From Acorus gramineus (taxonomy: Eukaryota; Streptophyta; Magnoliopsida; Acorales; Acoraceae), in the NCBI GenBank assembly GCA_030737835.1, contig JAUJYN010000024.1, forward strand, positions 1,387,974 through 1,451,973: 64,000 nt of DNA, read 5' to 3'. This document shows positions 11,038 through 22,508 of this stretch, in pieces. The position numbers were made by a program, and so were the translations under genes. The notes under the pieces are model-generated. The model saw nothing but the letters and a program-made list of their open reading frames with translations. It made no database searches and was not told where the DNA came from. Position 1 is the stretch's first letter. Each line of letters starts with the position of its first letter.

Positions 11038-12571
11038 GGCGGCGCAGATGGACGGCGCCATCCTCGTCGTCTCCGGGGCTGACGGGCCCATGCCCCAGAC
11101 CAAGGAGCACATCCTCCTCGCCAAGCAGGTTGGGGTGCCCAACATGGTCGTCTTCCTCAACAAGCAAGACCAGGTAAGCCTGTCAATGGCCGCTCTTTTT
11201 TTACTGTCCAAATTGTAGTCCTATATGATGCATTGCTAGAAATTCAGTGAAACTCATATGCATCGCATCTTTAGAATTTTTTTTTTTAATGATTACGGTT
11301 CATTCAATTCCAAGTGTGGACGGATATACAATTTTCATTAAAGTATATACTTATAGTTAGATAACGTTTACTATGTGAAAGAGTGTACTTTTTGTACTAA
11401 AAATCATATATGTGAAAAAACAATCTAATAATTATTTAGGTTGCGTTTGGAAACAAGTTGAAAAAAATTTAATTTTGAATAAAATTGCTTAAATAAACTC
11501 AATTATTAGGAAACTTACTTTCTTTGCTTTTAAAAAGTATATCTATCCTGATATATTTATTAGATGTGAATAATCTTATGTCACACCCCAAAACGAAGGT
11601 GCATGTTTTAAAGTAAATAATAATAAAAAAACTCATACTAATATAAATATAATAAATAATATTATTCAAATACGGATACAGATGTTTAAATATTGGATAA
11701 TTTATAAAAGTTTCAAATACAAATTTGGATATTTTTCGGATAATTGACAGGCTTTGACCAGGTGGATGACGAGGAGCTTCTCGAGCTCGTCGAGCTTGAG
11801 GTCCGCGACCTCCTCTCGTCATACGAGTTCCCCGGCGATGACGTCCCCATCATCTCCGGCTCCGCCCTCCTCGCCCTCGAAGCGCTCATGGCGAACCCCG
11901 AAATCAAGCGCGGTGATGACAGTTGGGTCGATAAGATCTATGCGCTCATGGACGCCGTCGATACATACATTCCCATCCCACAACGGCAGACCGACCTCCC
12001 ATTCTTGCTCGCCGTCGAGGATGTCTTCTCCATCACGGGCCGAGGCACTGTCGCCACAGGCAGGGTCGAGAGGGGGACAGTTAAGGTTGGGGAGACGCTC
12101 GAGCTCATCGGGCTGAGGGAGACCCGGGCCACCACCGTCACCGGGGTCGAGATGTTCCAGAAGATACTCGACGAGGCGCTCGCTGGCGACAATGTCGGGC
12201 TTTTGTTGCGTGGGATTCAGAAGATTGATATACAGAGGGGGATGGTTTTGGCAAAGCCCGGGACGATAACGCCACATACGAAGTTCATTGCAATCGTTTA
12301 CGTGCTTAAAAAGGAGGAGGGGGGGAGGCATTCCCCTTTTTTTGCTGGGTACAGGCCGCAGTTCTATATGAGGACTACGGATGTCACAGGGAAGGTGACA
12401 TCGATAATGAACGATAAGGACGAGGAGTCGAAGATGGTGATGCCTGGAGACCGGGTGAAGATGGTGGTTGAGCTTATAATGCCTGTTGCGTGCGAGCAGG
12501 GTATGCGTTTTGCCATTCGCGAGGGCGGGAAGACCGTTGGCGCCGGTGTCATCCAATCCATTGTTGAGTAG
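10535..12571 (+). CDS. TUFA: plastid elongation factor EF-Tu, nuclear-encoded (exons 10535-11173, 11762-12571)
   Basis: Encodes the GTPase that brings aminoacyl-tRNA to the chloroplast ribosome. Two exons give 482 residues. Residues 1 to about 75 are Ser/Thr-rich and lack acidic residues, typical of a chloroplast transit peptide. The mature part begins near [18 protein letters not shown]-motifs are G1 GHVDHGKT (92-99), G2 RGITINT, G3 [10 protein letters not shown]4 NKQD (209-212) and G5 SALLALEAL. Domains 2 and 3 follow ([36 protein letters not shown]) through the end at VIQSIVE. The single intron comes one residue after G4, and splicing joins NKQDQ to [11 protein letters not shown] with no residue gained or lost. 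Reading through would add 14 residues and stop. GC content is very high in exon 1 and falls towards the 3' end. All key residues are present, so the gene looks functional. Confidence 0.97.
11174..11755. mobile_element. EF-Tu intron with transposon-like ends
   Basis: The intron spans 11174-11761, with donor CAG|GTAAGC and acceptor GACCAG|GTG. Just inside the donor, 11176-11187 reads AAGCCTGTCAAT. Its exact reverse complement ATTGACAGGCTT lies at 11743-11754, one base before a copy of GACCAG. That hexamer is also the last six bases of exon 1 (11168-11173) and recurs at 11756-11761, where it supplies the 3' splice AG. A 582-bp insertion with 12-bp inverted ends and a 6-bp target duplication would explain all of this. 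The interior is AT-rich and has GTTGCGTTTGGAAAC, common in plant MITE ends, and TGTCACACCCC, common at LTR starts. The transposon family is unknown. Confidence 0.6.
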
Positions 12572-13200
12572 GGGTGAGAAGGTGACTTGTTTCGTCCCGA
12601 TTTTACAAAGACAATTGTTGCCATATATTTTTTTTTGTTTTTTTCAATTTTGGATGCATTTTTTTTTTTTTTTACTTTGGTTTCTAGTGATTGGTATTAA
12701 TGGAAATTTACCTGCTTGTTGAACTTTGTAGTCGAGCATCTTCATTGCATTCAATGTTCCTTGTTAATGCTAGTTTTTTTGGTCTACAAAATGGATGTGT
12801 GTGTGTGCTTTTGTTCTTGTCAAGCATGATTGGATGTGTGATATTAAATGTTCATTATTAGTGCTAGGTTTTGTCTGCAAAAGAGCGTGTGTTCTTTTGT
12901 TTTTGTGAAGCTTGGATAGCATTTGAAAATACGTTCGGATGATTCTGCTTTTATTTTTTTATTTTTTTCACTATTTGTGTCTATACTTCCTCTTCTTTCA
13001 GTCTTTTTGTTCCCTTGGTTTCTAGTTATTCATGTTAATGAATTTTACATGCCTGATGGAACTATGTGTTCATTGATCTTTGTTACATGAAACGTTCCTT
13101 GTTAATGGTAGTTTTTATCTGCAAAGAGAACGTATGCTCCTTTGTTCTTGTCAAGCTTAATTGGTATGATTGAGTGAAATCTAATGTATCTTGAATGGTT
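12572..13200 (+). repeat. EF-Tu 3' flank with three copies of a ~75-bp unit
   Basis: Downstream of the stop codon the DNA is T-rich. Three diverged copies of one unit begin at about 12748 (GTTCCTTGTTAATGCTAG), 12845 (GTTCATTATTAGTGCTAG) and 13092 (GTTCCTTGTTAATGGTAG). Each continues through TCTGCAAA or TCTACAAA and ends in TTGTTCTTGTCAAGC or a close variant. The first copies probably lie in the 3' untranslated region. The poly(A) site was not identified. Confidence 0.6.
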
Positions 13201-14222
13201 GTTTTATACTTTTATTTCTGTCTCATGAATTTAATGATGACCCTATATAATATGCAATGCATCATAGAGTGCTTTCTGTCATATTTTTCTAGTTCTCTCT
13301 GTCAGATTCAGGCCAGTTTAGTGCATACACATTTGGCCTCACTTGTTGCCTTTCCCTTTTATCAGTCAACGAATCGGTTTGCCTGTGATAGAGTTCAGTT
13401 GTATGGCAATGCAATTGCTACAATGTTATTGCAATTTTATATAGATTTGTGTGCATGGAAATATGTTCATTCAATTCAGAAGTGGTCTGCACTCTGGATG
13501 CTGTGTTTTTATGGTGTTTGGTGATCTTTTCAAAGCTTTTCTGATAAATCCATACCTATGATAATAGGTTCCTGTCCACTGGTACAAAAATTGGTTGACC
13601 AAATATTATGGCAATTGATCATTTTAATTTGGTCAGAAGTTTTATGGCATTGCATTTTGGTTATTATTTGGAATTCTGTAGATCATGAGATGTTGTATTG
13701 GCATTTCTTGTGGAGACAAGGTTTTGTGTTTTTGTGCATGTTGTCATTGTAAAAAAAAAGTCTGATTGGTGATCTCAGATGTTTGGTTTGCTGTATGTTT
13801 GTTCAATTCTGATTTTGTGTTCTTTTGTTTTGTTAGTGTGGATATTGTCTTCCAAGCAATTGAAAATGTAAAAAGCTTCATTTTTATTGTGTTCTTTTTT
13901 TTTTTCACATTTTTCTTCTTTCCTTCCCTGGCAACAATGGCCTGCAGAGTACTTACCTTTGTATATCTTGTTTTAATGCTTTTTGAAATAGGTAAAGTTG
14001 ATAAGGTTTGTTCAAATTTATACCACTGATTCTCATTGCATAATTGTGCTATCATACTGTTATAAAGTTCATTGTGGCCATGTCTTTGTTGGAGAAATGC
14101 AACAATTTTTAGTTTGTTTGGCAAATTATCTTCTAAACTCCTGCAATGTAGAGAGTAGAGATGCACCTACACACAAACATGTGTTGGGATCTGGCAGCCA
14201 ATAAATGGCTGCCTCCTCGTAT
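13201..14222. other. no gene; T-rich intergenic DNA
   Basis: Open frames here on both strands are short and have no recognisable domain. I see no gene. The T-rich plus strand could include distal 3' untranslated sequence of the EF-Tu gene. Confidence 0.45.
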
Positions 14223-14320
14223 GGGTTTTTTCTACTGTTTTTTTTTTTTTTGACGAAATGGTAGGCACGCACCCTTAATTATATTTTAAAGGAAGGGGAT
14301 GCCGGGTTTTTTCTACTGTT
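14223..14320 (-). mobile_element. 65-bp truncated poly(A) retroposon with 17-bp target duplication
   Basis: GGGTTTTTTCTACTGTT occurs at 14223-14239 and 14304-14320. Between them the minus strand reads from GGCATCCCC to TTTCGTCA and then a run of A. A strongly 5'-truncated LINE- or SINE-like insertion with a poly(A) tail and a 17-bp target duplication explains this. The family cannot be named from so short a body. Confidence 0.65.
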
Positions 14321-15589
14321 AAAAAAAAATTCAATCAACTTTTACCGATAAGAGTTGGAAAAAAAAAAAAAAAAAAAAAAACCGCCTATGTGGTAGTCTC
14401 TGATTGCTGTCACACGGTTTGTCTGCGGTATTTTCACATATTTTCAGACTCAACAAGCACGACATACAACTGCACATATTTTCACTTACTACATTTATTT
14501 GACTTAATTGTTCGAAGAATGATCATGATTCATCCTCAACTAGGGATATATATACCCTTCAAATACATGCTAATTATTTTTATACTACAAATCTATGATT
14601 ATTGTTATACTATCAAAATTTATTCAATGTAAAAATATGTTATTTAATCAAGTTCCGTGAAACAAGCAATTTCATGACAAAAATGCAGGTACATAAAAAT
14701 CTAATCCTCTTCTGTTAAGGTAGACACACATAAGCACTTTATTGAGTCAACCAATTCTTCTGAATGAGGTAAACATATGTTCTAACAAAGAATCAAATAT
14801 TTCATCATCACTCAATAAATATACTCGCGGCAGCTCACTTCAGAGTCTAGGAATACAACTCGGACGGGTTGAATTAGGTTGAAACTCAATCCAAACCGAA
14901 CTCGAAGTTAAAGGAATCAACCCAAATCTAACCCTACCCAACCTTCACTCGGACTATTCGGGTTTGGGTTGGATTAGGTTCTAGTTTTACTTAAAGTCGT
15001 TTTAAACAATTAAAAATTTACAAGTGTTATGTTATGCACAAAAGATGTAAAAAGAATATAACATTTTTATTTAGGGAATAAATAGATGAAATTATTTAAA
15101 AAATCAAATTTTATCTCACAAATTAAACAATTAAAATCTGACTTAAAGCATTTAAATCTATCACACCCTATTTCTAAAACCCCAACCCAAATACGTTCAA
15201 ATGTCAGGATCAACTGCCCAAATTGCATCCTTATCATAGACATGAACTTTAAAACTATTGAAAGTATCATTTTCCTCGCCATCTCACCAATCAAAGGGAG
15301 TCACTCATTCTGTTACTTCTGTGAAGCACCCGACCTCTCTTGATAAATAATGAAGTCCTCAAACCAAGTATTCTCCCAAAAATATCACTCACCCACACTC
15401 CTATGTCCCCACTCTAATTCCTCCCTCAAACAGCTTATAATTGACTTATGAATCCAATGTATAAAGTATTGCATGCATTCACTGTCATAGTCCCCCAAAA
15501 TGTGCCTTGCTCACCAGTTTTAAGTTTTAACAAAAAAAAAAAAAAAATCTCCAACCATTGAACACTAACACAAGATCAAACAAGAATAA
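14321..15589. other. no gene; AT-rich intergenic DNA
   Basis: Contains an A-run at 14358-14380. At 14850-14990 there is a stretch of alternating AACCCAA/GGGTTGGA words resembling degenerate LTR or satellite-like DNA. Short frames at 15067-15343 overlap on both strands and have no domain. No gene seen. Confidence 0.4.
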
Positions 15590-16015
15590 CATCGAGAAAG
15601 ACAAATTTTACGGGGTTCAGTTTAAACCAACATCAACGGGACAAAATCCGAGAGAATCCACTGTAATATGAGATACAAGCCTTACAATATACTCACAAAA
15701 CTCCCATGAAGTTCCCTTACTCCTCTCAACCCCTCTTTTTTTAATCTATACATTGTTGCCTGAATATGCCAATTTTCAAACTCTCTATATGGGTATTTAT
15801 AAAGATAAATCTCAACAAACCCATCTCCAATAATTTCACAACAAACTAAAAGTCTGACTAAGATACTTACAAGATACTAGAAGAAAGGCTTTATATAATT
15901 TAATTAGATAAAATTCTGACTAATCTAGTCAATTAGGAGCCCATCCTAAATGACTTAATTATGACCCTCCGATTTGGGTAAACCTGATCTGAGACATTAT
16001 ATTAACATCTCCTTT
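15590..16015. repeat. probable LTR fragment (Copia-like)
   Basis: The text around 15607-15670 (TTTTACGGGGTTCAGTTTAA, then GGACAAAATCCGAGAGAATC) matches a word pattern often seen in plant Copia-type LTRs. A TATTTATAAAGA segment follows at 15794. No partner LTR or coding region is nearby, so this is at most a remnant. Confidence 0.35.
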
Positions 16016-18286
16016 CTTACCACTACATGTCTACATCATATGCAGCATGCATTAATTTAAAGAGGACAACAAAACAAAGTATTGGTAGCATAACAGGAGT
16101 TAATGACTCTGACCATCCCAAGAGGAACTCATTCAAGTTATTATATTGTTTGCATGTAAACCAGGAATCCTTTCATAAAGTCAGAAAGGCCAAGATCAAA
16201 TACGGTCTTATCCTAGCCCACACCCAAAGTGAATACTCTACAAGGAAACATGGATGCAGATACACAAGGAAAATTAGATAATTAGATACAGTAGTTCTAC
16301 CCTGAATGCTTATTCCCTTTCAATTGCTATTGCCTTATCATGTCCTCTTCTCTAAACCCTTCAAATAGACCCAGTGACTTAAAAAAACAAAATCTTTTGT
16401 ACTTCTTCACTTCAGTAAATTGTTTTGCTTCTTTCAGGCCAATCACCAGATATAAGTAAGACTTCAGAAATAAATCAGTTTGTTATCGACTTATCGGTTT
16501 ATACAAAGAAAAGACTCAGACAGGAGAAAAGAGATCATGTGGAAAAACATAGATTATGCATGCTATTATTCATATTGAATTACAGAGGGATAATGCAGAG
16601 ACATAACTGGAGCTGTATAAAAAGCATGCACTAAAGTTCCCCTAGAAAAAGATACTATTTATTCCTTTCTATTAATTATCCAGAATTTCCTATTACCATC
16701 AAGAGGAAATTGAAGTAGACAAATAGTATATTAGTTAAGTTCTATAAATGACAATAAACCATCAAATATCTCACTCCTTTTACGATCATTGCTCATTCCA
16801 TATCATTTTTCAACCGGTCCAGCTCAATCAACACTCACTGCCTTGCTTTAAAGAGTTGTAAGTGATGGGAGCAACATGAGATGGCACCTTAAAGGGTTGT
16901 CAAAAAAGTTGGGGGGGGGGGGGGGGGGGGGGGTTGGCAGCAGAATTGTATATCATTTATCACTGGAAAGAATGATGGATGATTTAGTGAGTAAGACTTA
17001 TCCTATAGTGAAGAATACCACTAGTACATGGACTCAGCTAAGTTGAAAAATTCACAACAATGCCAATCTAAAAGTACACTAATTTGTGCAGTACATATTG
17101 CAGAATCTGTTTACACGCCTACTTAATCATGGTTCAAGTGAAAAAAGGGCAAAAGTAGAGGTTATTAGTCAATGGGAGTCTATATGAAGTATGTAAACCC
17201 ATGTTTAAATTGCATGAACATTTTTTGAAGCACATGGTTTGGATTATGATTTAGATTTAGGATGAGGGTGTCCTGCATGTTCCTTAAATCAACATCAAAT
17301 CTCTAAGATGCTACCCTCAGCAGTAGCAAATCATGTTATGCTTACATCTATATCACTACAAATGGAAGTTCCCTGAAAAACAAATCAAGAGCCAAGTATG
17401 GAACATGTTCATATTGGTGTATGCCGACATAAATTATGCTTGTGAATGTATTTGACATTTTGTAGGAGTTCCATATCTTTCAAAATATGCATAAACAGGG
17501 AACTTACTTGAAAGGACCATCTAATAAAGGTTCAGAAGTGATCCTTCTACTAAACTGATTCGCAACTGAGGTAAAGGTGATCCTGGAAATATAATAAGCA
17601 GTGAAACTAAATGGGCATAGAAAGTCATTGTGAAACTATTAAATGCAAATTAACTAGATAAAACAATGAAAAACTTCTCCATCAGTTAAGGTGTAGTGAA
17701 AACAAGTGCAACAATTTTATCTCAACGTCAGAAGAGATGAAGCAAGCAAAAAAAATGGAAAACGAGGCAACTCAAAAACACAACCTTGAACAAAAGAGCA
17801 TGCATATCATATAGCGACTGCATAATTAGACTTATGACTTTCAAATGAGAAGTACCAAAAACACAACAGTTAATTGTCATACAATCGATGGGAAAGCTCA
17901 CAGGGGACATATCTAAAAATGGCATAAATTATATATAAACATATCAAATGGTAAAACTTCAAAAAAAAAAAATAACCAAACAATAACAGTATTGCCCTGA
18001 TTAATTAACAAAGACAACCTGAGATCCATAGTCCTAAACAAATTTAAACTAATGTCACTGCCACATACACAAGGATATGTACAATAAACAATCCCATAAA
18101 TCTATGGGCCTGTATATAAGAACACATACAAGATACCTGGACCCGATTATAGGAACATGTACATTTCTCTCCAATCCTTGGAACTTATATGAGTAAATCT
18201 ACATACGACCATGCCACTTGATGATAAATTCACATAGAGCACCACACTGCAAACCTAGCCCTCCAGAATAAACCAACATATTAGCA
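16016..18286. other. intergenic DNA and WNK 3' flank; G23 homopolymer
   Basis: No coding region can be supported. A run of 23 G lies at 16911-16933. The part next to 18286 is the 3' flank of the WNK gene on the minus strand and probably includes its 3' untranslated region; the poly(A) site was not located. Confidence 0.5.
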
Positions 18287-21200
18287 TCACTCCTTATTTG
18301 ACAAATGTGTAAAATTCCCCTCTGATATTGACTTTGTCATGTTATCTCTCAATATTACAGCAATACCCATGTCAGAAGATCTTGGATCCATTCTCAATGT
18401 ACTTGCTCTGTCTCTGAAGAAAAAACCTCCAACATGATTTCCAGATACAGGCTCTTGTTTTTCAGTCATAGTGACAGTCTGAGAAGAACTTGAGCTTCCA
18501 GTGAAATTCACATCCCTCTTTTGTTGAGCCGGATTGTCATCAATTGGTGCAATTATAGACTCCCCCAAAAGATTCTCCACAGGAGAATTAATTATGTGAG
18601 ATGCCAATGCTTCTGAAGGCAAGAACAATCCTTGGTCTGCAAAATGAACCTGATGAAAGTGCACTTGACTGCTCATCTTATAATCTGGAACACTTGTGAG
18701 CTGTGTACTTAAAATTTTCTGTCGGATTTGATGAGGCACTCCCTTTAAGAATTCTTCCATTTCAAGATCATGCTTTGCTTTTAATTCATCTAGTTCTTTG
18801 TGTTGCTTAAACAAAATTTCCTTAAGCTTTTCCAGGGCGTTTCTCACATCTTGCTCGTCTTCCAACACCATTTCATAGCTTTTCAATGCATGTGTATCGT
18901 CAGTAGTTTGGTATTCAGCAGCAGGCTCATTTTGACTAATTCCCAGTTGCATATCATTTCTCAAAGAAACATACTCATCTTTATGATCAGAAGCATCAGC
19001 AGTGAAAGCATTTGATAAGTCAGTAATAATCATGTTATTGATTTCTCCTCCATGAGAAGCAGAATCTGAATCATGCTGCTCATTACAAGAACTGATTCCA
19101 TTTGAGGAATTAATTCTGCTTCTACATTTGCAAACTTCACCAGAATCATTAACATTTGCATTAGGGTCCAACTCAGATGCCATATATTCTATTGAAAGCT
19201 TTGGAGAAAATTCTCCACTGACACTCTTAGGTAGGTCAGACCAATATTTCCTCCCGGAGGAAAGCCGCTCCAGGACAAGATTTCCAGATGCATGATCGGA
19301 GCTAGATTGCAATGCAATTTCAGTCTGGGTGTCAGTATCATCAATAAAGGCTGCCTGGCCCTTGTGATTTTCTTCAAAATCTTCTCCAGTTACCCATTCC
19401 GGTATATATGTCTGAATTTCTGAGTCGATCATTGCAGCAATATCAGTAACATCTTGGTCTGTAAGGTCTAGCTCTGCAACCATCTCAGTTGCCACACTGA
19501 TTGCTGTGTCCGCATCGATATCAAAAGGGAAGTGAATATTGTGAATGTGACCTATAGACCAAAAGCACAGAGAGTTAATGAGTAATCATGACAACTGGCA
19601 ATATCAAAGAAAGATGATAAACCATAGCAACGAAAGGTGACCTGAGGAATCTGCAATACGTAGTTTCAAAAATATTGTATTACTATCTTTCCTTTGACCC
19701 TGCACTGTGAAATCTCGACCCATCATGGATGTAGCTTCTTCAGCACTTGCAGAATTTATCTTTGCACCAGACTGGCTATTACCCCGGACTGCAATTTTCC
19801 ATATAATATTACAAAATATTTCTAAATTAAATAAACAACTGCAAAGAATATAGTTCCAGGATACAAAGGCATTTTTCTTGTTAAAGATATATTTTCACCT
19901 GAATGATTCATTTCTGGATTTAAGGAACGCCCTACCCTTTCACCCTCACAATCTGATCTGAGGAAAGGGTCATTTAGCAGCTCTTTCGCAGACAATCTCT
20001 CTGAGACATTTGCAATACATTTCTCAATAAATTGTTTCACTCCAGGATCCTTCACCTTACCCAATGATGCTGGTTTCACTCCCTTATACACAAGACACAT
20101 ATAAGCAAATCAGCTTCAGAACTAATGGATGTGTTGTTGTGCATGACTGAATGCATGTATTTATATGCATTACATAAATGTGCTTATATGCATTACTAAA
20201 TGACTGTTTTTCACATGTATTTGTATAAACTGCTTATATGCATCACTAAATGATTGTTTTTTCACATGCCGGAACCTAGATGCCCATATCTCTAATTTAA
20301 CTAAAGCAGAAGCATATATATTTCACAACCCTATTGGATAAAGAACTAAAAAAAACATATAACTAAGAGAAGGGAGGGTTACAAATCAGAAATATTCAAA
20401 CAAAAAGCACAAAAAATGACATAAACAGACTAATGAGTTGTATTGGCTCACCCCAGTTACTTTCTTAAATATCTGGGCTGCGTTGGAACATTCTGAATAT
20501 GGGTATTCAAACGTCACTAGCTCCAGCAAGCACATTCCAAAGGCATAAATATCAACCAGTTCATTATATTCCTCCTCATACAGTTCCGGTGCCATGAATT
20601 CCGGAGTCCCTAATAAATGAGGTATACAATCATACAAGTAAGCTCAAATCATTCATGTAATTCACAATTCTGACCAAAAAAAAGTCAATATGTTAAGAAA
20701 CAGGCTAAACATAGGAACACACACATTTTTCTTCAGACAGATTTCAAGCCCTCAAAATTTTAGTTGTAAAAAAGGTCTTACCTATGACACTGTGAGCTGA
20801 TTGAGCTTGCTGAAGAATGGCAGCCAATCCAAGGTCACCAATTTTCACCTCACCTTGGTTTCCATTAACAAATATGTTGTCACACTTCAAGTCTCGGTGA
20901 ATAACAGGTGGGTCATGACTGTGAAGATAGAGAAGTCCCTGCAAAATTTGCCTTGACCAATTTTTCAGCGCTCTCAAATCCACATGCTTATGTTTCTTTC
21001 GGTACCTACAAAATCAGAATTAAATTCACCAATGAGGTTTAAAAATCTTAAACTGTCCAGAATTTAATGAAAAAGGAAAAGAGACATCACAAGGTTGCAG
21101 AGATAAGAAAATATTTACATAAATAATTTAGAATATATTGACATGCACGTCAAACATGGTAACATTAAAATATCTTATCCAATCACAAAATACTAAAATA

Positions 21201-22477
21201 GTATTAAAACTTATTAGCATAATATAATAAAGTAATATCCATTAAAATGAAGTTTATCAAATATATCAGTAATGTCGGACTTTAAATATTTACTATCTTT
21301 GAGTGGCCACCATGCAACATGGTTTAACACGTCTAGCAACATGGATAAAGTACGTTACGTTACATAAATCAAAACTTATGTATGAATGACATGGACACGT
21401 ATTGATATCCAACAAGAACGTGGACAGAGTACAGTATGGAACCTCTAGAAAGCTCTAACTTATACTTGCTACCCTATACCCGGAATGCAAGACACATCCC
21501 AAAATGGATCCAAGACCTGGCCATAGGTGTCCTTGCTACGTAAATTGAAAAAAAAAACACAAAGGAATAAACATGCAATAAATGGGCCAGATTAGGTTGC
21601 AAATGGTGAGTGTTTTGGGAATATCTTTGTAAATGCAAAAATAGCATTAGAATAAAATAGGCAAGCAATTATCGTTAAATGGATAGGTAGTTGCAAATTA
21701 CAGCCAAAGAGAAATAAATGAGAGATGTAAAAGAGAACAAGGATACGTAGTTAAGCAGATTTCGATTTTATATTAGTACATATAGCATAAGATAGTAAGC
21801 ATCAGCCAATAAAGGAATAACCATGAAATGAGAATGGGGAAAAAATGAGTTGGCAAACCAACAACTGAGTTTGCTACATATTATGCACTAGCATAATATT
21901 AAAGAGGTTGTGCCTCACACTGGATTGGTCATGTGCAGTCATTCTTATTAAGGTATTTCAAACCAAAAGAAAAAATGGTTCAAAAGTAAAAAATTATATG
22001 AAAGAAAAATGGTTCAAAAATAAAATTCATGCAAATGAAAGGTGATTCAAAAATAAAGAAACTATATTTAACCATCCTGTTTACTTGGCAATCTCAAATC
22101 ATAAGACAAGGCCAATTTAAACGTTCAAATGCAAAGCACAAGTATAACTAGTACAACATAGAAATAGTCAGTGAAAAAATTATGTATAACACTAAAAAAA
22201 CACCAATACTAAAGAGTGGGCTTCAAGGTAGAGAGGCCTTTTATGCAATAATAAAGAAAAAGTGGTTCAATTTTTTTTTAAAGAAGTGGCAATCTCTACT
22301 TATTGATGCAAAGTGCAATTAAAGGATTCCTAGCTCACAAGTAACACCAAGGAAAACAGAAATATTCATGACATAAATTTTTCTTTTTTGGTATGTAAAT
22401 GTTAGGAATCGATCCCATGACCTTTTTTCTTTTTTTTATTGTTGCCCCGCTAAGTTTGATCCCTTGACCTCCTTTAA

Positions 22478-22508
<31 letters not shown>

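Noticed and set aside
11741-11750. GACAG at 11746-11750 as the EF-Tu 3' splice site
   Set aside because: It would add 11 nt and shift the frame, while GACCAG at 11756-11761 restores the conserved protein exactly.
13195-14632. Several 60-140-codon frames downstream of EF-Tu
   Set aside because: T-rich composition, overlapping frames on both strands, no domain and no splice-supported extension.
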